Origin: Thermogemmatispora onikobensis
Lineage (GTDB): Bacteria; Chloroflexota; Ktedonobacteria; Ktedonobacterales; Ktedonobacteraceae
DNA: 61,574 nt
Reading direction: 5' to 3'
Assembly (NCBI RefSeq): GCF_001748285.1
Contig: NZ_BDGT01000022.1
Coordinates: 1 to 61,574 of the forward strand
Each line of letters starts with the position of its first letter. Position 1 is the stretch's first letter. The position numbers and the translations under genes are program-made. Below, in pieces: positions 51,551-60,412 of the stretch. Below the pieces are notes generated by a model. That model worked only from the letters and a program-made list of their open reading frames with translations. It searched no databases and was not told the DNA's origin.

Positions 51551-52210
51551 CTAGAAGTCATTCGAGACTACCCGGATATTAAAGGGGCTGCTACCAAGTA
51601 CCCCCCAGAGGCGTAGCCAGAGCGCCAGATACATCTCAGTGCCACGCGCATTTGAGATGCCGCCCAGATCGATCAAGCTCTCCGGGGGCCAGCCGAAGCT
51701 GACCAGCAGAGCCGCCACCTCGCTCTTGGCGGTGGCATCATCGCCGCACAAGAACATGTGGTGCCGCCCGGGTACCAGAGCAGGATTCACCATTACGGCG
51801 GCGTTCACGGTGTTGAGGGTCTTCACCACGCGACTGGCCGGGAAGGTGCGCTGGATGCGCTCCGCCAGACTATCGCTATTGCAAAAGCTCAACTGAGGCG
51901 GCATCCCCGAATTGGGAGCAATTGGGTTCGCCACGTCGATCAAGATCTTGCCAGCGAGGTTTTCCGCCCCGGCAGCAGTCAGGGCCTCCAGCGACCAGGC
52001 CCCAGCAGTGGCATTAATCACAATTTCAGCAAAGCGCGCCGCCTCGGCAAATGATCCTGCGCTGGCCGAAGGTCCAGCTGAGGCCACCCAGGCCTGGGCC
52101 TTCTCGTTGCCGGCTTGCCGCGCTCCCATCTTGACTTCGTGGCCGAGACTAACCAGCTTGCCAGCCAGCGTCTGGCCAACCATACCTGTACCAAGGACGC
52201 CGAAACGCAT
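51551..52210 (-). CDS. F420H2:NADP+ oxidoreductase-like / NAD(P)-binding protein
   Basis: Product of 219 residues; the ATG at 52210 has AAAGGGAATTGC before it. N-terminal Rossmann motif FGVLGTGMVGQTLAGKLVSLGHEV, then VKMGAR, is the NADP-binding pattern of the F420-dependent NADP reductase (Fno/COG2085) group. VVKTLNTVNAAVMVNPALVPG and the SLIDLGGISNARG segment also match. Together with the F420-type gene at 4050 it points to use of the deazaflavin cofactor in this organism, although many COG2085 members do not use F420. Confidence 0.8.
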   Translation of the reverse strand: MRFGVLGTGMVGQTLAGKLVSLGHEVKMGARQAGNEKAQAWVASAGPSASAGSFAEAARFAEIVINATAGAWSLEALTAAGAENLAGKILIDVANPIAPNSGMPPQLSFCNSDSLAERIQRTFPASRVVKTLNTVNAAVMVNPALVPGRHHMFLCGDDATAKSEVAALLVSFGWPPESLIDLGGISNARGTEMYLALWLRLWGVLGSSPFNIRVVSNDF

Positions 52211-52392
52211 GCAATTCCCTTTCTTTACTACACCATAGCAGCAGACGATGGCCTCGAAGCGAATCAAAGCTTTCTATTATACGCCCGGAGTGGGCGACAC
52301 GGCAAGGGACAAGACAAGACGAGACCGCCGGTGTTAGCCAGCCAGCATAGGAGGGCCAGATCAGCGTCTGTACAATGATAGGTATAGATGAC

Positions 52393-52449
52393 TTGACAAA
52401 TGAACCAGTGGTAGCGTAGAACATAGTCATGTAATGCACGTCCACTGGT
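52393..52449 (+). promoter_or_regulatory. Promoter with inverted repeat before the PTS gene
   Basis: A perfect TTGACA (52393-52398) lies about 80 bases upstream of the PTS gene. Eight-base arms ACCAGTGG (52404-52411) and CCACTGGT (52442-52449) flank the region where the -10 and start of transcription should be. This could bind a regulator of sugar uptake. Confidence 0.45.
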
Positions 52450-52480
52450 AGTTTAAGTTTCTCTCGTCAGGAGCATTGAA

Positions 52481-54070
52481 ATGAGTGCCGCCAATAGTTC
52501 AGCTTCTCCTGGTGTTGTTTTCCCTGGGCGAGTCAGCGGCTTTGACCGCATCCTGGGAGCCTTACAGAGCATCGGGCGCTCGCTGATGCTGCCGATTGCC
52601 GTGCTGCCGGCGGCGGGCCTGCTGTTGCGCTTCGGGCAGCCCGACCTGCTCAACCTGCCCTGGATGGCGGCGGCGGGCAACGCTGTCTTCTCCAATCTCT
52701 CGCTGATCTTCGCCATAGGCATTGCCATTGGCCTCACCGGAGGAGAGGGAGCAGCAGCCCTGGCCGGGCTGGTCGGCTACCTTGTCTTCACTGGCGTCTT
52801 CAACGTCATCATTCCCCAGGTCAACGGCGCTCCTGATCCCTCGATCTCAATGGGCGTCTTCTCCGGCATCATCATGGGGCTGGTCAGCGCCGGCCTCTAT
52901 CGGCGCTTCCACGACATTCGCCTGCCGGACTACCTGGCCTTCTTCGGAGGCAAGCGCTTCGTCCCTATCATTACGGCCCTGGTTGCCCTCGTGCTGGGAG
53001 CTATCTTCGGCCTGATCTGGCCGCCAATCCAGGGGGTCATCAATGCCCTCGGTCAGGGTATTGTGGCCCTGGGGCCACTTGGCACCGGGATCTATGGCCT
53101 CCTCAACCGGCTGCTGATCCCCTTCGGCCTGCACCATGTGCTGAATACCTACGTCTGGTTCCAGTTGGGCACCTACCACACGGCGCACGGCCTCGTTAAC
53201 GGCGACCTCAACCGTTATTTTGCCGGCGATCCAACAGCGGGCAATTTTATGGCTGGCTTCTTCCCCGTGATGATGTTCGGACTGCCAGCAGCCTGTCTGG
53301 CGATGATTCGCCGCGCCCATTATCCACGGGTGGCCGCGGGCATCCTGCTCTCCGCCGCCCTGACTTCCTTCCTGACGGGCGTGACCGAGCCAATTGAGTT
53401 CGCCTTCCTCTTCGTGGCTCCTGTACTCTTTTTGATCCACGCTGTGCTGACCGGCGTGGCCCTGGCGATCTGCACAGCCCTGGGCATCCACATCGGCTTT
53501 ACTTTCTCCGCCGGCTTGATCGACTACCTGATCAATTTCAGTAAGGCCAATACGACCCAGCCGCTGGTGCTGTTGCTGATCGGAGTGATCTATGCCGTCA
53601 TCTACTACTTTACTTTCAGCTTCTGTATCTCACGCTTCAATCTGGCAACGCCAGGGCGCGGCGGCACGGCCACAGACAGCCGCAGCGACTGGATTCTGCC
53701 CGAGAGTCAGCGCGGGCCACGCTCTGGACGAAAGACGGAGGAGGCAGCGACAACGGCAGGCGATGCCGATGAGCGCCTGGCTGCGGAGCTGCTGGCTGCT
53801 CTGGGTGGCAAGGAGAACGTTGAGAGCGTCGAGGGCTGTATCACGCGCCTGCGCCTCTTTATCAGCGAGCCGCAGCGCATCGACGAGGCCCGGCTCAGGA
53901 GCCTGGGAGCCGCTGGAGTCATTCGCCACGGCAAGATCGTCCAGGTGGTCATGGGCACGCAGTCCGATCGCCTGGCCAGCCGCATGAAACAGCTGATGAA
54001 GAAGGGCAGCAGCGAGCTAGAGCAGAGCGCAGATACATCAGATGGAGAGAGCGAGGAGAGCCAGGGCTGA
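52481..54070 (+). CDS. PTS permease, EIIBC (glucose/N-acetylglucosamine family)
   Basis: Product of 529 residues. The N-terminal EIIC domain (about 25-400) has about ten hydrophobic segments and family motifs GFDRILGALQSIGRSLMLPI, PFGLHHVLNTYVWFQ (GLHH) and GVTEPIEFAFLF. The EIIB domain (about 420-505) carries the phosphorylated cysteine C453 in VESVEGCITRLRLF. It belongs to the Glc/GlcNAc class, which takes up and phosphorylates the sugar. The IIA partner is encoded 350 bases downstream. No EI or HPr genes are in the window. A promoter with inverted repeat lies upstream. Confidence 0.93.
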   Translation: MSAANSSASPGVVFPGRVSGFDRILGALQSIGRSLMLPIAVLPAAGLLLRFGQPDLLNLPWMAAAGNAVFSNLSLIFAIGIAIGLTGGEGAAALAGLVGYLVFTGVFNVIIPQVNGAPDPSISMGVFSGIIMGLVSAGLYRRFHDIRLPDYLAFFGGKRFVPIITALVALVLGAIFGLIWPPIQGVINALGQGIVALGPLGTGIYGLLNRLLIPFGLHHVLNTYVWFQLGTYHTAHGLVNGDLNRYFAGDPTAGNFMAGFFPVMMFGLPAACLAMIRRAHYPRVAAGILLSAALTSFLTGVTEPIEFAFLFVAPVLFLIHAVLTGVALAICTALGIHIGFTFSAGLIDYLINFSKANTTQPLVLLLIGVIYAVIYYFTFSFCISRFNLATPGRGGTATDSRSDWILPESQRGPRSGRKTEEAATTAGDADERLAAELLAALGGKENVESVEGCITRLRLFISEPQRIDEARLRSLGAAGVIRHGKIVQVVMGTQSDRLASRMKQLMKKGSSELEQSADTSDGESEESQG

Positions 54071-54169
54071 ACTGGCGTCACCGCGAGTGACCCCTCCCCC
54101 TGCCGTGCACATGTGCACATTGTCAGCGCTGGCGCTCTTCTGAGAGAGATCGGCGTGGTGCCTCTCGTT

Positions 54170-54204
54170 TTGAACGGGCAGCCTGAAGAGGTCTGCCCGT
54201 TCAA
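54170..54204 (+). terminator. Strong hairpin between PTS IIBC and IIA genes
   Basis: Perfect 12-base stem TTGAACGGGCAG / CTGCCCGTTCAA with an 11-base loop. It lacks a T-tract, so it may be a factor-dependent terminator or a stabilising/processing structure that lowers IIA expression or protects the IIBC mRNA. Confidence 0.5.
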
Positions 54205-54421
54205 CGTGAAGCCTTCAGGTTGGAAGGCCGCTCTGGGAGAAAATCCAGAGCGCTCGAGGCAGACAGGTGCATCTGCCTGCCCCTCCTGTGGCTGATCCTG
54301 TGACAGGAAGAAGATCTTTCTCAGGCCACGGGCCGCCGCCATCACCCACTACGGCCAGCTCGTCAGGACGGTCGAGGGGGCAGGCCGCGCGCCTGGCCAG
54401 ACTCGTTTAACAACTCCATCA

Positions 54422-54952
54422 ATGGAGCGATACTCTTGGAAAGCGCAGGTTTTGAAGAAGAGCATGAGAGTCGGCAAGAAAAATGATCTGGTGATTGTGG
54501 CCCCGCTTGATGGCCAGGTAGTGCCTCTGGAGCAGGTACCCGACGAGGTTTTCGCTCAGAAGCTGGTTGGCGATGGCCTGGCTATTGATCCGCAGGGCAA
54601 CGTGGCGGTCGCTCCCATCAGCGGCAGGCTGGTACGCCTCTTTCCGGGTGGTCACGCCTTCGTCGTCGCTGTCGGCTCCGAGGACAGTGAGGAGGAGGCC
54701 GCGGTGATCGTCCACCTGGGTCTCGACACGGTGGAACTGGCCGGCGACGGCTTCACTCTCTTAGCGCAGGAAGGCGAGCATGTCGAGGCCGGCACGCCGG
54801 TGGTAGGCTTCGATCGCGCCCGCATCGAAGCGCGGGGCAAGAGTATGCTTAGCCCGGTGGTCTTCAGCGGCAGCGGGGTCCTGACGCAGCGCGCCAGTGG
54901 AACGGTAGAGGCCGGGCAGGATGTGCTCTTTGTCGTACAGCGTGCGCTGTAG
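54422..54952 (+). CDS. PTS EIIA component, glucose type (Crr-like)
   Basis: Product of 176 residues. The EIIA-Glc beta-barrel is clear: IVAPLDGQVVPLEQVPDEVFAQKLVGDGLA, then PGGHAFVVAV with H78, and IVHLGLDTVELAGDGF with H98, the phosphorylated histidine. It passes phosphate from HPr to the EIIB domain of the neighbouring permease. The start at 54422 has no good Shine-Dalgarno; an ATG at 54464 preceded by GAAGAAGAG is an alternative that keeps the whole domain. Confidence 0.9.
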   Translation: MERYSWKAQVLKKSMRVGKKNDLVIVAPLDGQVVPLEQVPDEVFAQKLVGDGLAIDPQGNVAVAPISGRLVRLFPGGHAFVVAVGSEDSEEEAAVIVHLGLDTVELAGDGFTLLAQEGEHVEAGTPVVGFDRARIEARGKSMLSPVVFSGSGVLTQRASGTVEAGQDVLFVVQRAL

Positions 54953-55231
54953 GTACAAATTGGCGCAGCCTCCTCTTGACAAGCAGAGGTTCTGACTCTA
55001 TCCTCAAGACAAGGGAGAAGTTCAGAGATTGGCAACGAATAGTAGTGGATATACGGGCCCCAGCAGCGTAGCCTCATTGTTAGAGCATGGGAGCGAGGCG
55101 AGCCTGGGCAGTCTTCTGCCATCAGGCTGATCATCCATCAGGAGGCACGGCCCAGCGGGTACAGCCAGGGAAGCAAACCGTAGTCTGAAGTGCAGAGCCG
55201 TTTTCCATGCCAGGGGAGAGGAGTCTAAGCC

Positions 55232-55720
55232 ATGTTGGAAGCCGTGCCACGCACGCGCTGGTCGAACAGCTACCGCCTCTTCCGGGATGGGACGCTGTTC
55301 ACGGAGATTGGTCCCGCGCTTTTTTGCCGGGTAGAGGGCCTGACGGTCGCGGGACGCACCCGTCCCGTGCGTCGTGGGCGCTCTGGCCTGATCCAGGCAT
55401 ACCTGCTGGAGGTCAATGGCTCCTTACTGGCCCAGGCGCGGGGCTCGTGGTCTGGACGGAGCTGGTCCATCACCTGCTATGCCGGGTCCGAGCAGGGCTA
55501 TCGGCTGCGACCCAGGCGACCGCTGGCCATGACCTTCGTGTTGGAGAGCAATGGCACGGCAGTCGGGACGATCCGCCCGCGGGGTCTCTGGTTCTTGTGG
55601 ATTCGGCAAGTCGTGATTGACCTGCCTGATCTCCCCCTGCCACTGGTCCTCTTTATGTTCTGGCTGGCCATTACGACCTGGCATAGTCAGCATCATGACG
55701 GCGGCGGCGGAGCCATGTAA
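55232..55720 (+). CDS. Small LURP-one/tubby-like protein, copy 1
   Basis: Product of 162 residues from the ATG at 55232 (GGAGAGGAG upstream). The repeated strand pattern (SNSYRLFRDGTLFTEIG, RRGRSGLIQAYLLEVNGSLLAQA, MTFVLESNGTAVGTIRPRG) is that of a LURP-one-related or tubby-like beta-barrel. It ends with a hydrophobic C-terminal segment (LPLPLVLFMFWLAITTW), as expected of a membrane anchor or the central helix of this fold. It is a paralogue of the next gene, with identical first residues MLEAVP. Function unknown. Confidence 0.6.
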   Translation: MLEAVPRTRWSNSYRLFRDGTLFTEIGPALFCRVEGLTVAGRTRPVRRGRSGLIQAYLLEVNGSLLAQARGSWSGRSWSITCYAGSEQGYRLRPRRPLAMTFVLESNGTAVGTIRPRGLWFLWIRQVVIDLPDLPLPLVLFMFWLAITTWHSQHHDGGGGAM

Positions 55721-55838
55721 GATACAAGTGGGTCGAGCACGGCTGGCAAGCATACGAGTCCCACCCTTCTTCCAAGCAGAGGCAGATAGGCGACGTTTTT
55801 CACTGCAAGAGGAAGCAGGCAGCAAAGGAGCAACGACA

Positions 55839-56300
55839 ATGCTAGAAGCCGTGCCCCATCATTGGTATTCAAACACCTACTCCATTCGTCAGGATGGACA
55901 GGAGATTGCAGAGATCAAGCGAGGCATCCTGCGCGAACAGGGCAGTATTGTGGTGGAAGGCCAGACATGTACCATTCGGCGCGCCGGGCTGACCGGGCCT
56001 TTTCTCTACGAGGTGGATGGCATACCCCAGGCCCAGGCCATGAGCCACTCGTTCAGGCGCCGCTTTGAGATCGACTACGCGGGCCAGCGCTACAGCCTGC
56101 GCGCGCAGTCGCTGTGGACACGTACCTTTCTGCTGGAACGCGACGGCAAAGTGCTGGGGACTATCCGCCCGCAAAGTCTGTGGAACCGCAAAGCGATCAT
56201 CGAGATTCCCGGCTTTCCCCTGCCTATCGTCCTCTTCTTCTTCTGGCTGGTCATGATCCAGTGGCAGCGAGAGCAGGCCGCCGCAGCGTCAGGCGCGTAG
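55839..56300 (+). CDS. Small LURP-one/tubby-like protein, copy 2
   Basis: Product of 153 residues; the ATG at 55839 follows AAAGGAG. It aligns end to end with copy 1: SNTYSIRQDGQEIAEIK, IRRAGLTGPFLYEVDGIPQAQA, RTFLLERDGKVLGTIRPQS and the closing PLPIVLFFFWLVMIQW. Divergence between copies is large, so the duplication is old. The 118-base spacing suggests a shared transcript. Tubby-like proteins may bind lipids or phosphoinositides in eukaryotes; the bacterial role is unknown. Confidence 0.6.
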   Translation: MLEAVPHHWYSNTYSIRQDGQEIAEIKRGILREQGSIVVEGQTCTIRRAGLTGPFLYEVDGIPQAQAMSHSFRRRFEIDYAGQRYSLRAQSLWTRTFLLERDGKVLGTIRPQSLWNRKAIIEIPGFPLPIVLFFFWLVMIQWQREQAAAASGA

Positions 56301-56389
56301 CATCAGCGTATCATGGCCTCCTTCTTCTCTCCCTGCTGCGTTTTTTCAGGAGAGAAACGCAGAGGAGGCCCCTCGCTTGAGCCGCTCAC

Positions 56390-57043
56390 TCACGCCAGGG
56401 AGAGGTTGCGCCAAAGGCTGTAGGTGCTGCTGCTGCTGAGGATGGCCCCGGCCTGCTGAACACGGGCCACATCTTCAGCAGTGCGGATGAAGCCGCCAGC
56501 GATGAAGGGACCAGGCAGGAGACGCCGCAGAGTGGCAGCCACTTCGGGGAACATGATGCCTGGCAGGACCTCAACAAGATCAGGGCCAGCATGGGCGATG
56601 GTACGGACCCCCTTTTCGAGGCCGGAGTCGTCAAGCAGGAGCAGGCGCTGAATGGTGATGAGCCCCTCGGCACGCGCCGCCGTCACCAGTTGCGACTTGC
56701 TGGTGATGATGGCATCGATGCCGATTTGGTGCAGATACTGGATGCCGGCGCGGTCCTTGCCGATGCCGCTGACAAGGTCGACATGCACTACGACGCGCTT
56801 GCCTCGCCGCCGCGCCTCTTCGACAAAGGGGGCCAGCTGAAAGGCATCGCCCTTCAGCAGAAAGAGGAGGGGCGTGTCCGCCTCCAGAGCAAGGCGCATA
56901 TCCTCCTCCGATTTGAGCGCCGCCGCTACGGGGTAGAGACGCGCCAGACGCACAATTTCCAGTGCAGCTTGCGTATACACACCTCGGTGAAACAAGGGGG
57001 CCGTTCCTCGAAGCGCTCGACCTGCGTGGTCCAGGAGCGTCAT
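56390..57043 (-). CDS. glpP: Glycerol-3-phosphate-responsive antiterminator
   Basis: Product of 217 residues matching GlpP. Features are FLLKGDAFQLAPFVEEARRRGKRVVVHVDLVSGIGKD, DAIITSKSQLVTAARAEGL, EVLPGIMFPEV and IAGGFIRTAEDV. GlpP binds the leader mRNA of glycerol genes in the presence of glycerol 3-phosphate and prevents termination. It is divergent from glpK-glpF, whose leader holds a matching terminator at 57272-57313. Its own start is only 9 bases from a TATAAT box, so its mRNA may be leaderless. Confidence 0.92.
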   Translation of the reverse strand: MTLLDHAGRALRGTAPLFHRGVYTQAALEIVRLARLYPVAAALKSEEDMRLALEADTPLLFLLKGDAFQLAPFVEEARRRGKRVVVHVDLVSGIGKDRAGIQYLHQIGIDAIITSKSQLVTAARAEGLITIQRLLLLDDSGLEKGVRTIAHAGPDLVEVLPGIMFPEVAATLRRLLPGPFIAGGFIRTAEDVARVQQAGAILSSSSTYSLWRNLSLA

Positions 57044-57052
57044 TGTATCTTT

Positions 57053-57082
57053 ATTATAGTCAGGAGGCAGCCTGTTTGTCTA
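57053..57082 (-). promoter_or_regulatory. Promoter of glpP, possibly giving a leaderless mRNA
   Basis: On the minus strand TAGACA (57082-57077), 18 bases, then TATAAT (57058-57053). Only nine bases separate the -10 box from the ATG at 57043, so transcription should start at or within a few bases of the start codon. Confidence 0.6.
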
Positions 57083-57149
57083 GCCTGAGCCAGTTGACCA
57101 TCTCCATCGGGGACCGGGCGGGCCTGCCCGACTGTCAGCAATTCGGCAC

Positions 57150-57178
57150 TTGACAAAGCAAGGTGGGTTAACTATATT
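57150..57178 (+). promoter_or_regulatory. Sigma-A promoter of the glpK-glpF operon
   Basis: Perfect TTGACA (57150-57155), a 17-base spacer and TATATT (57173-57178), about 640 bases upstream of glpK and about 95 bases upstream of the leader terminator. Confidence 0.75.
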
Positions 57179-57271
57179 ATAAGCAAGGCACGGGTTATTA
57201 GCCGGCCTGTACTGCTACCATTGTAGCAAAGCAGAGACAACTAAATATAGAATTGACAGGACAGTGAACTG

Positions 57272-57313
57272 AAAAGTCCTGAGCCAGTGTGAACAACACG
57301 GCTTGGGACTTTT
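57272..57313 (+). terminator. Leader terminator, likely target of GlpP antitermination
   Basis: AAAAGTCC-T-GAGCC pairs with GGCTT-G-GGACTTTT across a 14-base loop (with G.U wobbles), followed by a T-tract. It stands between the promoter and glpK, exactly where a GlpP-controlled intrinsic terminator is expected. Confidence 0.85.
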
Positions 57314-57814
57314 TTCTTTTGCTCCTGGCAGCCAGGGCCTGCCCGCCAGCGTTGGAGACGATCCTGCGATTAAAACTTGATTCGCAGAGACGGCCTCGCA
57401 GACAGAGCTGGCAACCCTGGAGGGTGTCGAAGGGGAGAGAGCCGCTCGTGTGCTCGAGCGAAGCGGTAGCGCAGCACGGAGGCTACCGCAAGCCCCGGCA
57501 AGGCGGTATCCAGCAGAGGGGTCTGGCTCGTCATAGCAGGAGCAGGCAGGTAGGCAGGTAGCAGTACAAGGCCAGGCAAGGTCTGGGTCAATGGCAGCGG
57601 TGCCAGCGGCCCAGCAGCCCAGCAGCCTGCGCGTCTGTCACTTGCGTTTCACGCTTCACAAGCAAGCCGAAGCCGGTGGCAGGTCAAGCAGGCGGGTAGC
57701 GTGCCCGGACGCAGCGGTCCGTTCTGCGCCGGGAGCGGCGCGGCGCGGCGTCCAGGCTGGCCGATCTTTGGACAACGGAAGACGTCACAGCAACAAGAAA
57801 GGGCTTGTCTACCT

Positions 57815-59320
57815 ATGGCGAAGTACGTCCTCGCCCTTGACCAGGGCACCACCAGTTCGCGCGCCATTGTCTTCAACCATGAGGGCGCCGTCGTCAGCCT
57901 CGCCCAGAAAGAATTCCCGCAGATCTATCCGGCACCGGGACTGGTCGAGCATAATCCCGAGGACATCTGGTCCAGTCAGCTCAGCGTCGCCCAAGAGGCC
58001 CTGCACAAGGCCGGGGCCAGCGCCGCCGACATCGCCGCCATCGGCATTACCAACCAGCGCGAGACCGCCCTTGTCTGGGAGAAGGCCACCGGCAAGCCGG
58101 TCTTCAACGCTATTGTCTGGCAGAGCCGCTTGACGGCCCCCATCTGCGACGAGCTGAAGGCCAAGGGCTTCGACAGCGAGATCCGCCAGCGGACCGGGCT
58201 GGTGACCGATGCCTATTTCTCGGGCACGAAGGTCAAATGGATTCTGGATAACGTGCCCGGCGTACGCGAGAAGGCCGAGCGGGGCGAGGTGCTCTTTGGG
58301 AACGTCGACACCTTCCTGATCTGGCGCCTCACTAAGGGCCGCGTCCATGTGACCGATGCGACCAACGCCTCGCGCACCATGCTCTACAACATCTACACGG
58401 GCGACTGGGACGATGTGATCCTCAAGGAGCTGGGTGTACCACGCGCCATGCTCCCCCAGGTAATGCCGTCCAGCACGGTCTATGGCGAGACCGACCCGGA
58501 GTTTTTCGGTGGCCCGATTAAGATCGCTGGCGTGGCCGGCGACCAACAGGCGGCGACCTTCGGTCAGGCTTGCTTTGAGGTCGGGATGGCGAAGAATACC
58601 TATGGTACCGGTAGCTTCATGCTGATGAATACCGGCGATCGTGGGGTGGCTTCGAAGAACGGCCTGCTGACAACCATCGCCTGGCGCATCAATGGGCAGA
58701 CGACCTACGCGCTCGAAGGAAGCATTTTCATCACGGGCGCGGCGGTCCAGTGGCTGCGCGATGGGCTGCGCGCCATCGCGTCGAGCAGCGACGTGGAGCA
58801 GCTGGCGATGTCGGTCTCCGACAATGGCGGCGTCTACCTGGTGCCAGCTTTCGTCGGCCTGGGCGCCCCCTATTGGGACCCCTACGCTCGCGGGACGATC
58901 GTCGGTCTGACGCGCGGGTCAAGCATCGCCCACATTGCCCGCGCGACGCTGGAATCGATGTGCTACCAGACACGCGACGTGCTGGAGGCGATGACAGCGG
59001 ATAGCGGCGTGCACGTGAAGGCGCTGCGCGTCGATGGCGGCGCTGTGGTCAATAATCTGCTGATGCAGTTCCAGGCCGACATCCTGGGTGTGCCAGTGCA
59101 GCGCCCCAAGGTGGCCGAGACAACGGCCCTGGGCGCGGCCTACCTGGCCGGCCTGGCGACCGGCTTCTGGAATAGCCAGCAAGAGGTGGCCGAGCAGTGG
59201 GCGGTCGATCGCACTTTTGAGCCGCAGATGAGCGCCGACCAGCGCGATGCGCTCTATGCCGGCTGGAAGCGCGCTGTGGAGCGCTCGCTGCAGTGGGAGC
59301 GGCCCGCTTCCGCTCAGTAG
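57815..59320 (+). CDS. glpK: Glycerol kinase
   Basis: Product of 501 residues, standard length; the ATG at 57815 gives the family start [24 protein letters not shown]-kinase features: [56 protein letters not shown], and [21 protein letters not shown]. It phosphorylates glycerol to sn-glycerol 3-phosphate, the GlpP effector. The histidine that is phosphorylated by HPr in low-GC Gram-positive enzymes is absent (that region reads [15 protein letters not shown]), so PTS control of this type is not expected. glpF follows 189 bases downstream. Confidence 0.96.
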   Translation: MAKYVLALDQGTTSSRAIVFNHEGAVVSLAQKEFPQIYPAPGLVEHNPEDIWSSQLSVAQEALHKAGASAADIAAIGITNQRETALVWEKATGKPVFNAIVWQSRLTAPICDELKAKGFDSEIRQRTGLVTDAYFSGTKVKWILDNVPGVREKAERGEVLFGNVDTFLIWRLTKGRVHVTDATNASRTMLYNIYTGDWDDVILKELGVPRAMLPQVMPSSTVYGETDPEFFGGPIKIAGVAGDQQAATFGQACFEVGMAKNTYGTGSFMLMNTGDRGVASKNGLLTTIAWRINGQTTYALEGSIFITGAAVQWLRDGLRAIASSSDVEQLAMSVSDNGGVYLVPAFVGLGAPYWDPYARGTIVGLTRGSSIAHIARATLESMCYQTRDVLEAMTADSGVHVKALRVDGGAVVNNLLMQFQADILGVPVQRPKVAETTALGAAYLAGLATGFWNSQQEVAEQWAVDRTFEPQMSADQRDALYAGWKRAVERSLQWERPASAQ

Positions 59321-59509
59321 CCAGCGGGTGCCTGACTGATCAGGCTACCGCGCTCTCAGTCCGTCCGGCTATCCGCAGGACGCGCCTGCTGCTCGCGCCC
59401 ACGTGCGCCCTGCTCCGCGGCGGATGGCCGGACCCTGGCTTTGCCCTGGTCTGTCGTCATTCATTCTTTCCTTCTTCTATCTCTCTGAGTGACAAAGGAG
59501 TTTGGATCA

Positions 59510-60412
59510 ATGGCCCGTCAATTTACGAGCAGGCCCTCAGCGCTTGCGGGCCTGTGGGGAGAATGCATCGCCGAGTTCTTCGGCACCATGATCCTGCTGC
59601 TCTTCGGCGATGGCTGCGTGGCCACGTTCGCCCTCTTCACGAATATCGGAGCGAACAATGCAGCAACGCCCTTTGCGAACGAGTGGATCGTCATTATCTT
59701 GGGGTGGGGCCTGGCGGTGATGCTGGGCATCTATGTGGCTGGAGCCATCAGTGGCGCCCATCTGAATCCAGCGGTGACCCTGGCTCTGGCCGCTCGTGGG
59801 AAGTTCGCCTGGGGCAAGGTGGTGCCTTATTGGGTCGCTCAGGTGCTCGGTGGTTTCGTCGCTGCCGCTATTCTCTACTTCGTCTATCAGGGAGCGCTGG
59901 TGCATGCTCTGTCGCTCAATCACTTGACCATCGGGCAGATTGCCGATCCTAATGGCTACGGCGGCGTCTTCTATACGTCCCCGAAGCCTTTCGTGGGAAC
60001 CTTCGGGGCCTTCTGCGATGAGTTCCTGGGTACCGCTCTGCTGGTGGGCCTGATCTTCGCTATCACCGATGGCCGCAACCAGCCGGTGCAGGCTAACTTG
60101 AATCCGCTGATCATCGGTCTGCTGGTGGTGGCGATCGGCGCCTCCTTCGGCCTGAATACGGGCTATGCCATTAACCCGGCGCGCGACTTTGGTCCGCGGC
60201 TGTGGGTCGCTATCGTGAGCGGCGGGGCCAGCCTGTCAGCCAATGATTACTACTTCTGGATTCCGATCGTGGCCCCGTTGCTGGGTGGCGTGGTCGGCGC
60301 CTTCGTCTACGACTTCACTGTCGGTAAGGTGCTGGAAGCCCGCGGCCTGACGAAGTCGGGGACAGCTGAGACCAAGGGCGAGGCAGTTCGCGTGCCCAGC
60401 GAGGCGGAGTAA
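59510..60412 (+). CDS. glpF: Glycerol uptake facilitator (aquaglyceroporin)
   Basis: Product of 300 residues from the ATG at 59510 (AAAGGAG upstream). Two NPA motifs are seen: GAHLNPAVT (86-88) and YAINPARDFGPR (222-224). The Asp at 226 after the second NPA-R is the marker of glycerol-conducting members. Six membrane helices and two half-helices are recognisable. It lets glycerol diffuse into the cell for GlpK. The C-terminal tail of about 35 residues is hydrophilic. Confidence 0.95.
   Translation: MARQFTSRPSALAGLWGECIAEFFGTMILLLFGDGCVATFALFTNIGANNAATPFANEWIVIILGWGLAVMLGIYVAGAISGAHLNPAVTLALAARGKFAWGKVVPYWVAQVLGGFVAAAILYFVYQGALVHALSLNHLTIGQIADPNGYGGVFYTSPKPFVGTFGAFCDEFLGTALLVGLIFAITDGRNQPVQANLNPLIIGLLVVAIGASFGLNTGYAINPARDFGPRLWVAIVSGGASLSANDYYFWIPIVAPLLGGVVGAFVYDFTVGKVLEARGLTKSGTAETKGEAVRVPSEAE

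Noticed and set aside
57289-57561. Open frame of 90 codons starting inside the glp leader
   Set aside because: Its GTG start lies within the terminator loop, there is no ribosome-binding site and the product is Arg/Gln-rich low complexity, as expected of a shadow frame.
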